Assembly (NCBI GenBank): GCA_039621445.1
Contig: CP154956.1
Location: 47,845,291 to 47,909,290 of the forward strand
Direction: 5' to 3'
Source of the DNA: Euglena gracilis
Taxonomy: Eukaryota > Euglenida > Euglenophyceae > Euglenales
DNA: 64,000 bases
In this document: positions 1 to 10,732 of the stretch, in pieces
Layout of the letters: every line of letters begins with the position of its first letter
How positions within the stretch are numbered: the stretch's first letter is position 1
Position numbers and translations under genes: made by a program
Notes under the pieces: generated by a model
What the model saw: the letters and a program-made list of their open reading frames with translations, nothing else
What the model was told of the DNA's origin: nothing
Databases searched by the model: none

Positions 1-2576
1 AGGTTGAACAGCACGGAGCTCTTCCCCACGTTGGGCATGCCCACGGTCGGGGGCCCGCCCTCGCTGGGCAGAGAAACGGGGGTGGGGGTCGGCGCGTTGG
101 AAAGCAGTCACAAAAGCCCCAGACTCTGTGTGTGCGCATACGCACCGTGATGTTCACCTGGGGGGAACAAGCGTTGGGAACTTGACCCCGACAGTCAATC
201 AAGCTGGCGGGGGGGGGGAGTTAACAACTGGACGTGTCTGCGCATTTTGTTCGATCAACTTCCGTTGGAAATTGGTCTTCAGGAACAGAGAGGTCCTCAC
301 ATAACAAACAGTGCCAATTTACTGGGGGTAAACTGGCAACCCACAAACGCCAACAGGGGTTCATATGCCCAATGCACGTGCAGCTAACGCCCCAAATACC
401 TTGGCAATGCAGACAAGACTGCAGAAAATTCTCATTCAGAGCCCATCCAAAAACACCTGACAGACTCTTCAGGTCCTGCCTCTTTGAGCACCTTGTGGGG
501 TTCCTCTCTTCTTTTCAGCCAATCCCCCCAAATGCAGGGGTCGCATTTGGGCAGGGATAGAGGAATGTGTGAGTTGGAAGAAGCAGGTCCCAAATGTTAC
601 CACCCGAATCAGGGATCCAAAATAAAAAGATGTCAGGTGCATCATATTTGCAGCTGTGAAAGCTTATTGCCAATGAGGCATGCCCACACTGCCAACAACT
701 GGGGGACAAAGCAGTGAGGGGGAGGGCAGGGCGCAATTGTTGCTCTTGGACTCGATGGAGTCCATCAGCAGCTCGTAGGCGCCCTCGAACGGGGCGAAGC
801 CGCCGGAGCGGCCCTCGTGGGTGTCGAGGAAGACGCACTTCGCCTTGGGCCACGACTCCAGCGTCCACTTCTTCACCCGGTCCCGAGTCGGCTTGTCGAT
901 GAGGTCGGCCCCAGAGCGCCCCTCTGGGGCCAGCCGGTGGGGGTTGGGGGGCCGGCCCATGGCAGGCGGCCATCCACTTCAACAAAATCTGAACAAACAT
1001 GAAACAAAAATGGCGACGTGGACTTCTGGGGAAAAGGACTCGGACGTTCCAAAGGAATCGTGTGGAGGGGGGTCCTGCGCGGCGTGGGTGTAGTAGATGA
1101 GGTGCAGCCGGTGCCTGGCAAGGCGCTGGAATGAGGGGTGCGCCTGGGGACGCCTTGCTGGCGGTTTGAACATGTGCACGCACAAATGTACTACTTTGCC
1201 AGCGTGGTCAACCCCCGTCCCAGATGTGGCAATGCCCAGAAATGCATGTACATGGGGCAGGGTGGCAACAAACACACTCAGTGTTGGACAAATAGAGGAG
1301 CCACACGAAACAAGTAGAAGCACAAGGACTCACTTTGACCACCTGATTGTGTAGTCCTGGTGATGGCATATGTGCCAAGGAAGGCTCCAGCAATACCCCA
1401 CCCTCAAATTTGCACAAAAATTCATGCAAATCCCAAGGCAAGGCCGGTAGATTGATCGTTTAAAACTTCCCCAACCGATCAATTGCGGCTAATTGATCCC
1501 CCCCCCCCCCAAACGATTAGCTGACTACTGATTTTGCATGGGAAATCAATGAAAACTGTCTTTCCTCTCATTCCTTCATAACAGGCCCTGAGAATGGCGA
1601 TTTTCAAGAGTGGGAGGTCTACACCCATCCACCCACCCACCCACCCAGGGGAGAGACCAACTATTTGGTGGTCAAAAAAATGGCGCTTCGCGCCGAAAAA
1701 AAGGGCGGAGAATGGCCAAAGCCCCGCCGGAGCCACAAGGCCCTTGGGGGTCCCGGGTTAGGGGGGGGGGGGGTCTGGCAGACCCGCCCAACCTACCACC
1801 CCTTCTCCCCCTAAGGGGTCCAATCTTAAAAAACCCCAGGCCCAGAGGCCGACCCGCCTCCCGGGCGCTGGAGTGCCTTGGCTGAGTGCCTGGAACTTTT
1901 GGCTGCGTGCCCCCCCCCCCCCGCCGATGGGGGAGGTCGGATATGGGTGCCTTGGGATGTCTACCCACAGGCAGACAGGTTGGTACCACCTTGAGATTCA
2001 GCACAGTGAGAGCCAGGAGAAGATGGAAAAAAATGTTGCACCACAAAAAAAAGACCATCGGAGAAAATGGAAATTGTTTACAAGAAGAGTGGATCAACTT
2101 CTGACACCCTTGCTGTTTGGGATTCAAATGGGACGTTGTCAGCACACATTATTTGTAAGCAGCCGTTTGCTTATTGCTCATTTAATAAGCAACCAAATGC
2201 CTTTGGTGACCCTCTGACCCAGGCAGGCAGTACGGTCCCACCTCGTTTGTAAAACTTGCCGTTCGGATCACAGAACACCGGCCACCAGCCTCGTCAGCCA
2301 TTCTGCCCCTGCCCTGCAAACCAGCCGACCGCCGAATCTCAAAGCCGGCCCCGGGACGGTGGGACGAGTCCGGGACGCGGACGTCGCGGATCTCCAGCAG
2401 CACGTGGTACTGGAACGACCGCTTGTGGATCTCCTTCAGCCCGTCGAACTCGAAGCTGTACCGCTTGTGGAGGAACGGCGCCGGGTGTGTCCACTTGCGG
2501 GGGAAGCGATTGGCGATCGCCAACAGGCCGGGCGGGGTTGGCGGGGCCAACCTCTCGGGCAACGGGAGGGGCAGGG
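1..2576 (-). CDS. MTG1/RbgA-like circularly permuted GTPase, 3' end outside window
   Basis: Likely exons are 2322-2576, about 683-923, and 1-63 (running off the window). Exon 2322-2576 carries GLKEIHKRSFQYHVLLEIRD followed by VRVPDSSHRP, matching the segment before the GTPase core of YlqF/RbgA/MTG1 proteins (family form: ...VDVVIEVLDARIPxSSRNP). The next exon has ADLIDKPTRDRVKKW, the position just after the G4 motif, and the last has VGMPNVGKSSVLFN, the G1 P-loop. The G4-before-G1 order is the circular permutation that defines this family; members assist mitochondrial or bacterial large-ribosomal-subunit assembly. Exons 1 and 2 join in phase (leftover G plus AG); the donor of exon 2 is not clear. 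The expected NKxD of G4 is not visible: the joined sequence reads SGAD there, so either a small exon is missing from my model or the motif has changed. The start is unknown. Exon 1 begins inside the end of a CAGGGC repeat element at 2572. Confidence 0.66.
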
Positions 2577-2660
2577 CTGTACGGGAAGGCCTGGTGGGGG
2601 GGGGGTCGGACCTGTCCCTGCCACCAGGATAGGGGGGGGGGTGGACCCCCCCACCACCCA
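2572..2660 (-). mobile_element. CAGGGC-family element, end next to MTG1-like exon
   Basis: Plus strand reads CAGGGCTGTACGGGAAGGCC followed by G-runs, the same end as the elements at 31179, 36309 and 36638. In the gene direction this end reads GGCCTTCCCGTACAG then CCCTG, a pyrimidine tract plus CAG acceptor. The MTG1-like frame opens exactly at CCCTG. The other end is not recognisable, so the copy is truncated or diverged. The preceding 8 bases are GGGAGGGG. Confidence 0.55.
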
Positions 2661-3333
2661 TATCCCATATAGAGGGGGGATCGGACGTGCGGAGGACAAG
2701 CCGGCGGCGCACGGGCGGCGTGCCAGCGGCACGCCACTTTCGGAGGGAGCCAAAAACTGCTCGGAAGCGGTTTTGTCAGTGGGGGGCCGGTGCCAAGGGC
2801 GCTTGGTCCAGCCACACACCAGAGAGTACGTACACCTTCGGCTAAGGAAGCTCCCCAAAAAAAGTTTGCATAACACCCCCAGCCCTCTTATTCGATCAAT
2901 GATTGATTGAAAAGGATCTTAATCATATGGGTCTTGAGAAATATTTGGTGCATACCTCGTTTACGCCAACTTCAAAAACTCGACGAGCAAAAATGTCACC
3001 AACCAACCCAAACCTGGAAACTTCAAAAAGATGACTCTCTTGAACCCAAACCAACAAACCAAACAAGTGCTTATTGGGGGGGAGGTAGCTGTGCCAAAAT
3101 TCCACCAAATTGTTTTCTTCGGGGATCACAGCAGGGTTAATGAGAAATAAATATATGCCCTCGCGGGTTCCGGATTTTTCATTCTGGGGCACTGGGAAAA
3201 CACCAGTCAGTCACCCCCCCCCCCTGGGGGTTCATGACTGAATGAGTGAGTGACTCCCAGGGTCACCTTTTTAAGAACTGAGGTTTCAGGCTCATTACCA
3301 GCTGTTCCCTAAAGCAGACCATCCCAGCCTGAC

Positions 3334-3432
3334 CTTTTCCCAGTCCTCCTGTTCCTCCTCGCTGACGCGGTAGACGCCAAGGGATCCGCCGAGGTGCGCT
3401 GTGCGCACCTTCTTCAAACCCTTGATGCGCTC
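3334..3432 (-). CDS. Isolated exon, unrecognised protein
   Basis: A 99-bp open exon lies between an acceptor (pyrimidine tract then GGCTGCAG) and a possible donor GTCAGG. It codes 33 residues starting ERIKGLKKVRTAHLGGSLGV and ending in an acidic stretch EEEQEDWEK. GC3 is high, as in other exons here. It could be an upstream exon of the MTG1-like gene or the end of a separate gene: if the donor is not used, the frame stops 13 codons later. The product is not recognised. Confidence 0.4.
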
Positions 3433-3439
3433 CTGCAGC

Positions 3440-4225
3440 CAGAGGGGCAGGGGACGCAATCAAACAAAACACTGGGTGAGAAGCCGGATTGCGAAAACGA
3501 ACAAAAAACCCTGAAATTCTGAAAAAAAAAAAATAGCGCGAAACCTTGTACACATGAAAAGCAAACCGAAAGGAAACATCACCCCTCAAGTTCTGCCAAG
3601 ACACCCCGCTCTGCCAACAGCGGACGTTTTTACGACCTTGGAATCTGGATGTTGAGGACTGTTGCATATCATAGTTGACAAAATGTTTTCATAGAAATTC
3701 ATCAGCTTGATTTTGGCTTGTCATATGTGAGATTTGGGATTTAGCTACTTTGCAACAATTCTTTCAAAAACCCCTGACCAGCTTTACAATCACCATGATG
3801 TCATAACCCCCCCCCCCCCCGTCCTCCATTGTTTGGGAGAATTTCGGCCTGGATGGCAGGATGGATGAGTACTGTCTGTCCCTTTGCAGGAACCGCCAAA
3901 AACTTTTTCTCATTAAAGATCACCACAAGAAATAAACCCCCAAATAAAACCCCCCGGGGCATTATTTTTTCGCCCTAAGTCCTGGCACGAGTGGGTGTAT
4001 TATTGGGGGGGGGGGTGATAGCTCCCCAAAATTTTTGAATTTTTGGAGGTCCCATAAAACCCAAAATTGCATCCAAATCCTCTTTTAATTATAATACTAA
4101 ATTTCGCATCTTTGGAGGACAGATGATCAAAAAAAAATCGGTGTTTCGAAAAAAAACCAATTTTTTTCGTTATTTATTGTCAGAATTTCAGACTTTTCCC
4201 ACATTTTCAGGGCAAAATTCGGGCC
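3440..4225. other. Intergenic or intronic, A/C-rich repeats only
   Basis: No exon is supportable here. The stretch 3890-4020 has runs such as AATAAAACCCCCC and TATTATTGGGGGGGGG that recur at 4730-4780, 30570-31015 and 34900-35040. These look like pieces of one element family built from poly(C) plus AATAA/ATAAG words. Confidence 0.4.
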
Positions 4226-4560
4226 AGGGTTAGTTACCCCTCCCAAGGTCCAGCTCAGAGGCTGGAAAATTTGGGTCGATTTGGGCTGACCAAAAAGGCT
4301 GATGGCTGACCCCCCCCCCCTTAGGGGTCCCCCAGCTGGAACTGGGCCCGAGTTGAGGTTGGACTGGGTACCCCAAAAATCGAACGCCAAAATGCCCCAA
4401 AAACTGCCAATTATGCAAAAAAAAATTGATTCTTTGCTCCAAAAATTGCCCTGGCCAGCGCAAATCCGACCCATTTTTGCCATTTTTTTTTGGGTCTAAT
4501 TCTGCACCCCCGAAAGCCAAAAATCCGTTACCGTCCAGTTGCCCAAAGGGCAACTGAAAA
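4226..4560. repeat. Dispersed repeat (GCTGGAAAAAGGCTG family)
   Basis: This shares long stretches with 33010-33265, for example GGTCCAG...CAGAGGCTGGAAAATTTG, then CAAAAAGGCTG.TGGCTGAC, then CCAAAAATCGA...AAAATG and CCAAATCCGACCCATT. Other relatives occur near 8700-9230, 28900-29010, 29350-29560, 32505-32720, 33340-33715, 35410-35720 and 51930-52070. No coding capacity is seen. Copies differ at many positions, so the family is old. Confidence 0.6.
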
Positions 4561-5084
4561 ATAATTAAAACTCGTCGATGGGGGGGTCCGGGGCTGGAAA
4601 AAGGCTGCTGGACCCCCCCCCCCTAGGATCGGGATGGGGTCCACTTCGACTAAAGGGCCACCTGATCCGGGTTGTTGACCCGATATTCGGGGGGGGGGGG
4701 GGGATTGGTCGGCGAAGTCGGACCCCAAGGGGGGGGGGGTATTATTTGGGGGGGGGGATTATTTGGAGGGGGGGTTTATCAGGCTGGCCAAGAAGGGTTG
4801 CGAAAAACAGCACTGGCCCCGAGGGACGCACCGGGGTTGACTTGAGGGAAATCACATTCGCAACTCTTCGCCGATGCTTCTGGGGGGAACACCTGTCAGG
4901 ATGACTGGATTGTCATTGGAGGACTCAGTAATTGAGGGCTCAATGTCAATAATGAAATCAAGGGGAAAACAGCAGGTCATCTTGGGACCCTTTCCGAGAG
5001 GGCTTGAATGGAGGAGGACCAGTGCCAAAGGCGCCAAAAGGAATTTTTGACCAAAAAATCGGCAATCCCCCAGAAATACGGGAA

Positions 5085-5180
5085 GGCTTGGCGGGGGGGG
5101 GGGGGGCGGACCCACCCACCACCCACCAGGGTGGGGGTGTGGTCGAACCCCCTCACCCACCACCGGTACGGTTGGATTCC
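5085..5180 (-). mobile_element. CAGGGC-family element, partial copy
   Basis: The right end GGATTCCTGTACAGCCCTG (5162-5180) is the inverted form of the CAGGGCTGTA... end. The left part (AATACGGGAAGGCTTGGCGGG near 5078) resembles the interior of the 31179-31419 copy. The outer left end is missing. Orientation is the same as all other copies relative to the minus-strand genes. Confidence 0.5.
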
Positions 5181-5448
5181 TGTACAGCCCTGCTCCTGCC
5201 ATTCCAGCCGCTTGCACCATTTATTTACTTCAGACCTTCCCTTCCTTTGTCTGCCCAGGCACAGCCGCAAGAGGGGAGGGGATGGAGGCGGAGCATACCT
5301 CTCTGGCCAGCCATCCTGTGAAAAGGGAAGGGGAAGGGAGGGGTGGGGCAGCGCCACGGCGATGTGATCTGCGCCGACTCTCTCAGGTACCCAACCCCTC
5401 CCTTTTTAGATGGCCGGGAATGCACGTAAGGGTTTCACCAGAGAAACC

Positions 5449-6229
5449 CCGGACCATACCATTGCTTAGCGACCCCCGGGGGGGCAGGGTTCGATATAAG
5501 GACAGGTGGGGGGGGGTGGTCCGGACCCCCCCCCCCTGCGGGCCAGGAGGGGGGGGGACACCCCCCCACCTAAACAGTAGCGTGGTCTGGGTGACCGAAT
5601 TTTGGCACGGCGCGAAGCGCCAGGACGAAATTTTTTGACCCCCCCAAATCGACCAAAAGTGCCACTTTGGGCACTTTTTGGGCAAAAATGTGCCAAAAAT
5701 GCAAAAAATTTTCGGCGCAAAGCGCCGGAGGAAAAAAATGACCCTTTTGGGGGGGGGGGGTCCCGGATACCCCCCCAGGGTCGGTCCGGACCCCCCTGGC
5801 AGGTGGGGGGGGGGTCCGGACCCCCCTGCGGGCCAGGAGGGGGGGGGGGACACCCCCCACCTAAACCATGTACACCCTCCTTATATGAAACCCTGGGGGG
5901 GGGGGGGCGGGGGGTCACTTTCCACTCCGAAAAACCCAGTCAGTCGCTTTTTTTCGGCCAAGCCAGTCAGTCACTTTACCCCCCGGGGGGGGGGGGTCGG
6001 CCACTCAAGAAAACCAGTCACTTTTTGGCCTTTCAAAGCCATTTTGGCCAAAATTTTCTTTGGTGCCTTTGTCGTTGGTTGGCCACTCAGCCACTTTTGG
6101 GTGATTTCTGGCCTACTCCACCCCGGGGGGAGGGGGGGTCACGGCCAAAAAACCAGTCAGTCACTCTGAAAAAACCAGTCAGTCACCCCCCCCCGGGGGG
6201 TGGGGTGGGACAGGTGTTGAGCAATGGTC
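5449..6229. mobile_element. Inverted-repeat element with CCAGTCAGTCAC core, hAT-like MITE nested in it
   Basis: The left end (CCATACCATTGCTTAGCGAC, 5453) and right end (GTTGAGCAATGGTC, 6210-6223) are imperfect inverted repeats sharing CCATTGCTYA. The interior has several copies of CCAGTCAGTCAC alternating with C/G runs. The same core recurs at 15487-15793, 17035-17240 and 52400-52480. A complete MITE (5485-5895) sits in its left G-run. No clear target duplication was found. Confidence 0.45.
5485..5895. mobile_element. hAT-like MITE, CAGGGTTCGATATAAGG family, copy 1
   Basis: The left end CAGGGTTCGATATAAGGAC (5485) pairs with the right end CTCCTTATATGAAACCCTG (ending 5895), one copy having a small change. 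Flanks are CGGGGGGG and GGGGGGGG, so an 8-bp duplication is possible but weak in a G-run. The interior holds a repeated module of TCCGGACCCCCC, GGGCCAGGAGGGG and GGCGCGAAGCGCC. It has no coding capacity. Sister copies at 59034 and 60319 have exact duplications. Confidence 0.75.
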
Positions 6230-6604
6230 TGCCCCGGACCGTCCACGGTGTGTGGACTGGGGGTGCCTGAAAACGCCAGCCGGAACGACATATGCACATC
6301 GCACGGGACGATTGCGTGCACCTATACCCCCGCCCCCTCACGTGCACCTGCAGACGATCTGACCCCCCAACAGTACGCATATGCGCATGCCCGGAGAGTA
6401 AGATTGTGCGCATGTGCGCGCGATCCGACCCCTGCGCTGTGCGTGTGCCTCGGTGGTGGGGGTTCCAGGACGAGCGGTGACACTGAGAGGAGCAACGGAC
6501 GAATAATCTTTGCCATAACTCCCAGTAGATGGAGGGGCATGAGTCGGCCGCCAAAGGACTGCACACAAGGTGACAGGAGCACAAGCTCTCCCTGCACCTG
6601 CGTC

Positions 6605-6720
6605 CTTGGACATACACACTGCATGTGCACCTGCGCGCGATTGAGGCCTGGATAAGAGACCCTGTGGCCCGGGTTGAAAACCCAAACAGACAGGTGATGC
6701 TTCACACAAGTGTTGAAGGT
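6605..6720. repeat. Dispersed repeat, pair with 24465-24565
   Basis: Both places contain TGGACATACACACTGC followed by TGTGCAC, then CGATTGAG..CTGGAT.AGA, then AGGTGATGCTTCAC and AGTGTTG. The spacing is alike, so these are diverged copies in the same orientation. No known class is recognised. Confidence 0.45.
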
Positions 6721-6729
6721 AAAAGCACA

Positions 6730-8390
6730 TTAGGCACCCCGGCTCTTCGTCTTCGCGGCCCCTAACTAAAACCCGTGCCAACAGACACGAAACAGGGAAG
6801 CAGCCACTATCGGGTGGCTACAGCCTTGACGTTGGTACAGAAGAGGGTCTTTGGTGCGGTCGCGATTGGGGTTCTCTGAGGAAAAGGTCACACGCGTGAA
6901 AACGTGCTGTACGGGGTGATTGCTGAGAGGTACTGGGTGTATCGCACGCTCGGTTCTGAAGCACATCCAAAACGCCCTGATTTATGGCGATGGCTCACAA
7001 CTATTGCCACTGTCAGCAGGTCAGATCCTTGAAATACCCGCCTTCACAGACCCGGAGTGAACAGAAGCACCACTCAAAACAGGCCTTGCCAAAAAAAAGG
7101 GAGTATCCTAGACCCAAATTCAGAAAACTATGTTTTGCCTACGTAAATTCATTTGGAAACAAAAAAAAAACGGTCATCATTTCTTGGAGTTTTTGGCTGA
7201 CAGAGGAAGCAGTGCGTCCCACAAACAGTGCGCCTTGAAGCGAAGGACGCAGTTACATACAAATGGACGGCCCACCTCTAAAGGGCGCTGCACACCTCTG
7301 TGTGCAAGCACACGGAAGATTTCCCAGGAGGGGTCGACAGGGTTCTACAGACAAGCGTGTAAACTACCCTCACAGCGGTGCACTTTTGTTCCCAAGTTGC
7401 TCGGGGTTGAGTGCCAGGTACACACGGTCCTGCAGTCCAGACGATAAACTCGCCTTTGGGTATGGGCCCTGGGCACCCCCTTCCAGACGCCAACTTCCGT
7501 TCTTGTGTTAATCCTCAACTGTTCCACCAACCCCCCCCCCCCTGTGTCCGACGACTGGTAACCTCTGTCCTCCGACCCACCCAGGAGAGATGTAAATCTT
7601 GGGCATTTGCAATGGACGTGGCTGGAAAAAGAATTGCGCCATAAAGAAAACTGCAAAACATGTGCAGGACCACGGCCGCTGAAGACCCCTCTTCTGCTGT
7701 TGATGTATGGCCCTCAGCAAGGATCGCAGAGCCGAGACACAAATAGTTTTCCACTTTTGCTTTCGCTGGCCAACGTTTCAAATCCGAGCTATGATGGAAT
7801 CTTTAACGTGTCACGACAGGGTGATTGGACGCACTTCTCGAGGTTCAAACCCCGAGACACTACAGCCATGCTTGGGCAACACGTCCGAGGGTTGCCGCCG
7901 GCCAAAGTTTCAAGCACGGCAAACAGAAGCAGACGGATGCATCGCAAGTTCCACACAACTGCCCCCAAATCAGCCAAAATCCTTACGCGCATTCACAGCC
8001 GTCTCAGCCCTTGTCCAAATCAATGTTCCGGAATGGAGCACTGACACAAGGGGTGTCAACGACATGGTGCAAATTTTGGAGCTGTTTGGGCTAAATATTG
8101 GGCCAAAACATCAAAATAGAGCCTGAAAGGGAAAAAAATGGAAAAAAGAAATGTTCCCAAACCGTGCCATTGACAGGGAGGGTCAACTGGACGTGGGGAT
8201 AATTGGTAAATGGGTGGTGGCAATGGTATATAAATGGTGACTTATAATTCGGAGCTGGTATGGAATGCTAAATTGCACTGCAGTGTTATGAGCTTAAAAA
8301 ATACTTGAAAAAAGTGGTTCTTTAAACAGCCGACATTGGTGTTTCCAAGAACATCGTTTCTCCAAAATGGTTGATGTTTCCAAAGACATT
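6730..8390. other. No supportable gene
   Basis: Frames up to 145 codons are open at 7607-8126 on the plus strand, but codon use is unremarkable, two overlapping frames are open at once and no family motif is visible. A T-arm-like hairpin (CTCGAGGTTCAAACCCCGAG, 7839-7858) has no acceptor or anticodon stems around it. Confidence 0.3.
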
Positions 8391-9902
8391 TCAATGGCAG
8401 CGTTTCAGGACGGAGGTCACACTTTCTTCCTGCGGGCTTCTTGTGATGGCGGCATCATCTTGTGTCGTCTGGGGTGGTAGCTCCTCCGCGTCTTTCTTCT
8501 TCTTCTTCTTCGTCTTGTATCCCAATAACTCTGCCGCTATGTCTTCTGCGTCCAAATCCTCGTCATCGTCATTGTCATCGTACACAACTTCATAGATTCT
8601 CTCAGTATCAGGAGATGTCTGAGGGTGCACCACTGGTAGGGAAAAAACTACTTGCAGGTGTTTTCTCAAAGACCCCGCGGGGGGGGGGGGGTGGAAAACA
8701 TTGGTCCCACGGGCCGGCTCAGAAATGGTGCTGGCTGGAAAAAAGGTGTTCACTGGACCCCTCCCAGGGGGTGGGGGTCCAGGGATCTGGGGGGGGGGGG
8801 TCATCTGCCCATTATCAGACGATGGCAGATGATCATCATGGCAGATGATGATCATCTGCCATCGTCACTGGCAGATGACGGCTGATCGATCTGCCAGTCG
8901 ATCTGCCGGCTGGCAGATCGACCTGGCGGGTACCCCGAAGACAGGCCAAAAAAAAGCCAAAAATCCAGTCGAGTTAACACTATTCAGCCAAAATCTTGAG
9001 GTGAAGACCCAAAACGACCCCCCCAAATGCCATTTTTGGCCATTTTTGGCCCCTTTCTTCGAAAAAAAATTGGCGCTTTGCGCCAAAAATATTTCGGACC
9101 AGCCCGGCTTTGCCAGGCAGGCCCTAACGTTATTTCAGCGGACCCCCCCCCCAGGTGGTCTGCAGCCCGGCTGGGAGCTGCTGGCTGGAAAAAAGGTGGC
9201 GGGGCTGGGTGGGTGGAGGGGACCGGGGTCTTAAAAAAGAAAATTGATCCGCTGCATCAACTGACTTTTCCACTGAAACTTGCTATATTCAACGGAAACC
9301 CCTGTGCATGTCGCCACCTCGTTGGTCTCGCCCTTAGGCTTTTTTTTTTAACGCCGGAGGGGGCCCCACCGCTGGGGGGGGGGGTCCAGCGGTGGGGTGA
9401 GCACCCCCCCTCAAATTGAGGCCACCCAAGGGCATTTCCCAAAAATAGACGAGTCCTCCAGGGAGCCGGCCCCGGACCCCCCACCCAATGCGGCCCAGGG
9501 AATGAGCCAAAGGAGGGGGGAGATGTCAGAAGCCAGGAAAGAACGTCCACGTTTTTTCAACTCTGACATCGGAAGGGGGGAACACAGCATGGACCCTAAA
9601 AAAAAAAACGCGACACAAAAAAAAACGCACAAGCATCCCCCCCTGCTGAATACGGTGTTCTCAAAGAAGAATACAACAGGCGCAAATAGTGCAGCTTTCC
9701 CAATTTCTTATCCTGCAAAAAAATGGGAATTCGAAGTGTGGATAACACAAGCAATGAACATCAGCGACGACTTACCTCCCCCCCCCCCGAATCAAATCTG
9801 GGGAGGAAATCCATGCACATCAAAATCCTCTTCCTCGCCATACTCCTCTTCTTCATCATAATCCTCCTCTTCCTCATCATAATCCTCCTCTTCGTCAAAG
9901 CC
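8391..9902 (-). CDS. C-terminal exons of a highly acidic protein
   Basis: Two exons fit in phase 0. Exon 9819-9902 (28 codons; acceptor CTGTTCAG, donor GTGCAT) is almost pure Asp/Glu/Tyr: GFDEEEDYDEEEEDYD and similar. Exon 8391-8618 (75 codons plus stop; acceptor CACCCTCAG) starts TSPDTERIYEVVYDDNDDDE, then has a Lys run (KTKKKKKKD) and a polar tail ending VLKRCH. An acidic block followed by a basic cluster is typical of nuclear or chromatin and RNA-binding proteins, but that is composition, not homology. Upstream exons were not identified. Codon use is less GC-rich than in neighbouring genes. Confidence 0.62.
8814..8935. repeat. Cluster of palindromes built on GGCAGATGATCATC
   Basis: GATGGCAGATGATCATC and its reverse complement alternate (8818-8868), followed by CTGATCGATCTGCCAG and GCTGGCAGATCGACC. 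Several overlapping perfect hairpins could form. It lies between G-run elements in the intron upstream of the acidic exon at 8391-8618. Confidence 0.5.
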
Positions 9903-10700
9903 CTGAACAGGCGTTCCCTTTTCCCTCAACATACCGATCCCGTTACTGCGCTAAATGTAAAGTGACCACTTGAGCCAATGTATTACTTCCAAATCGGTCA
10001 ACGAGCTCCTCGAAAATGCATACCTGTCTCCCCCCCAGCTCGTTGGCCACCCCTGGCTGTTGGGGTCACCCCCCCCCCCGAAGTTGGCGTTGGGACCGAC
10101 ATGGACGTTTCTTAAGCATTTTGGCTTGGCAGCTCATTGCCCCCCCCCCCCTTGGCTGTTGGGATCAGCACGCCCCCCCCCCTGTTGGCCCCCCGGCCTG
10201 TTGGGGCCAACATGGCCCGGGCCAGTGGCCGGGGGGGGGGGGGAGGTATTTTCAAGGGGAATTTGCCTGATTTTGGTGGACAGGTTTTGGACCCGGTTCG
10301 GGTCTAACCCACCAAGAAAATTTTACCCATGTTCATTATTTGTGTCATTCTGGGTTATTATTTTCACCTCAAAAAAAAAAAGAATCGCCGGGGAAGAAAA
10401 AGTTGGTCGGAGTTTGGTTTGCATAAATTTTCAAAAAATGTTCATGTACAAAAAAAAACGACCCATTTCAATATCAAAACTGATGGTTGCCGGCCTTAAC
10501 TCTTGAGGGGGAAGGTACCCAGCCGGGTTATTTGGGGGGGCATCAGGACAAAACAGTATGGTCCAAGAAAAAAAGGAGGAGGTGTGCAAACGTTCCTTAG
10601 AGAGAACCTTCGTTGGCGGCAAAATCTAACGAGCCTGGGCAGAAGCGCCTGCTACGGGCCCACATTAGCTAGGGATGCTCTGTCCCCAGTGGTGCGCGAC
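9230..10700. other. Apart from the 9819-9902 exon, repeats and C/G runs only
   Basis: Apart from exon 9819-9902 I see only a relative of the GCTGGAAAAAAGG dispersed repeat (9120-9240), GGCGCTTTGCGCC words and long C-runs at 10060-10230. Nothing codes convincingly. Confidence 0.3.
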
Positions 10701-10732
10701 CTGGGCCTGCCCGTGCCTGGTGGCAAGGCAAC

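Noticed and set aside
2182-2712. Reading the MTG1-like exon as a 176-codon intact gene
   Set aside because: Its N-terminal third translates the CAGGGC element and its C-terminal part runs past a good donor at 2321.
7839-7858. tRNA-like T-arm GGTTCAAACCCCGA
   Set aside because: No acceptor, D or anticodon stems can be drawn around it on either strand.
7607-8126. Two overlapping plus-strand ORFs of about 140 codons
   Set aside because: They overlap in different frames with no coding bias; likely chance in repeat-derived DNA.
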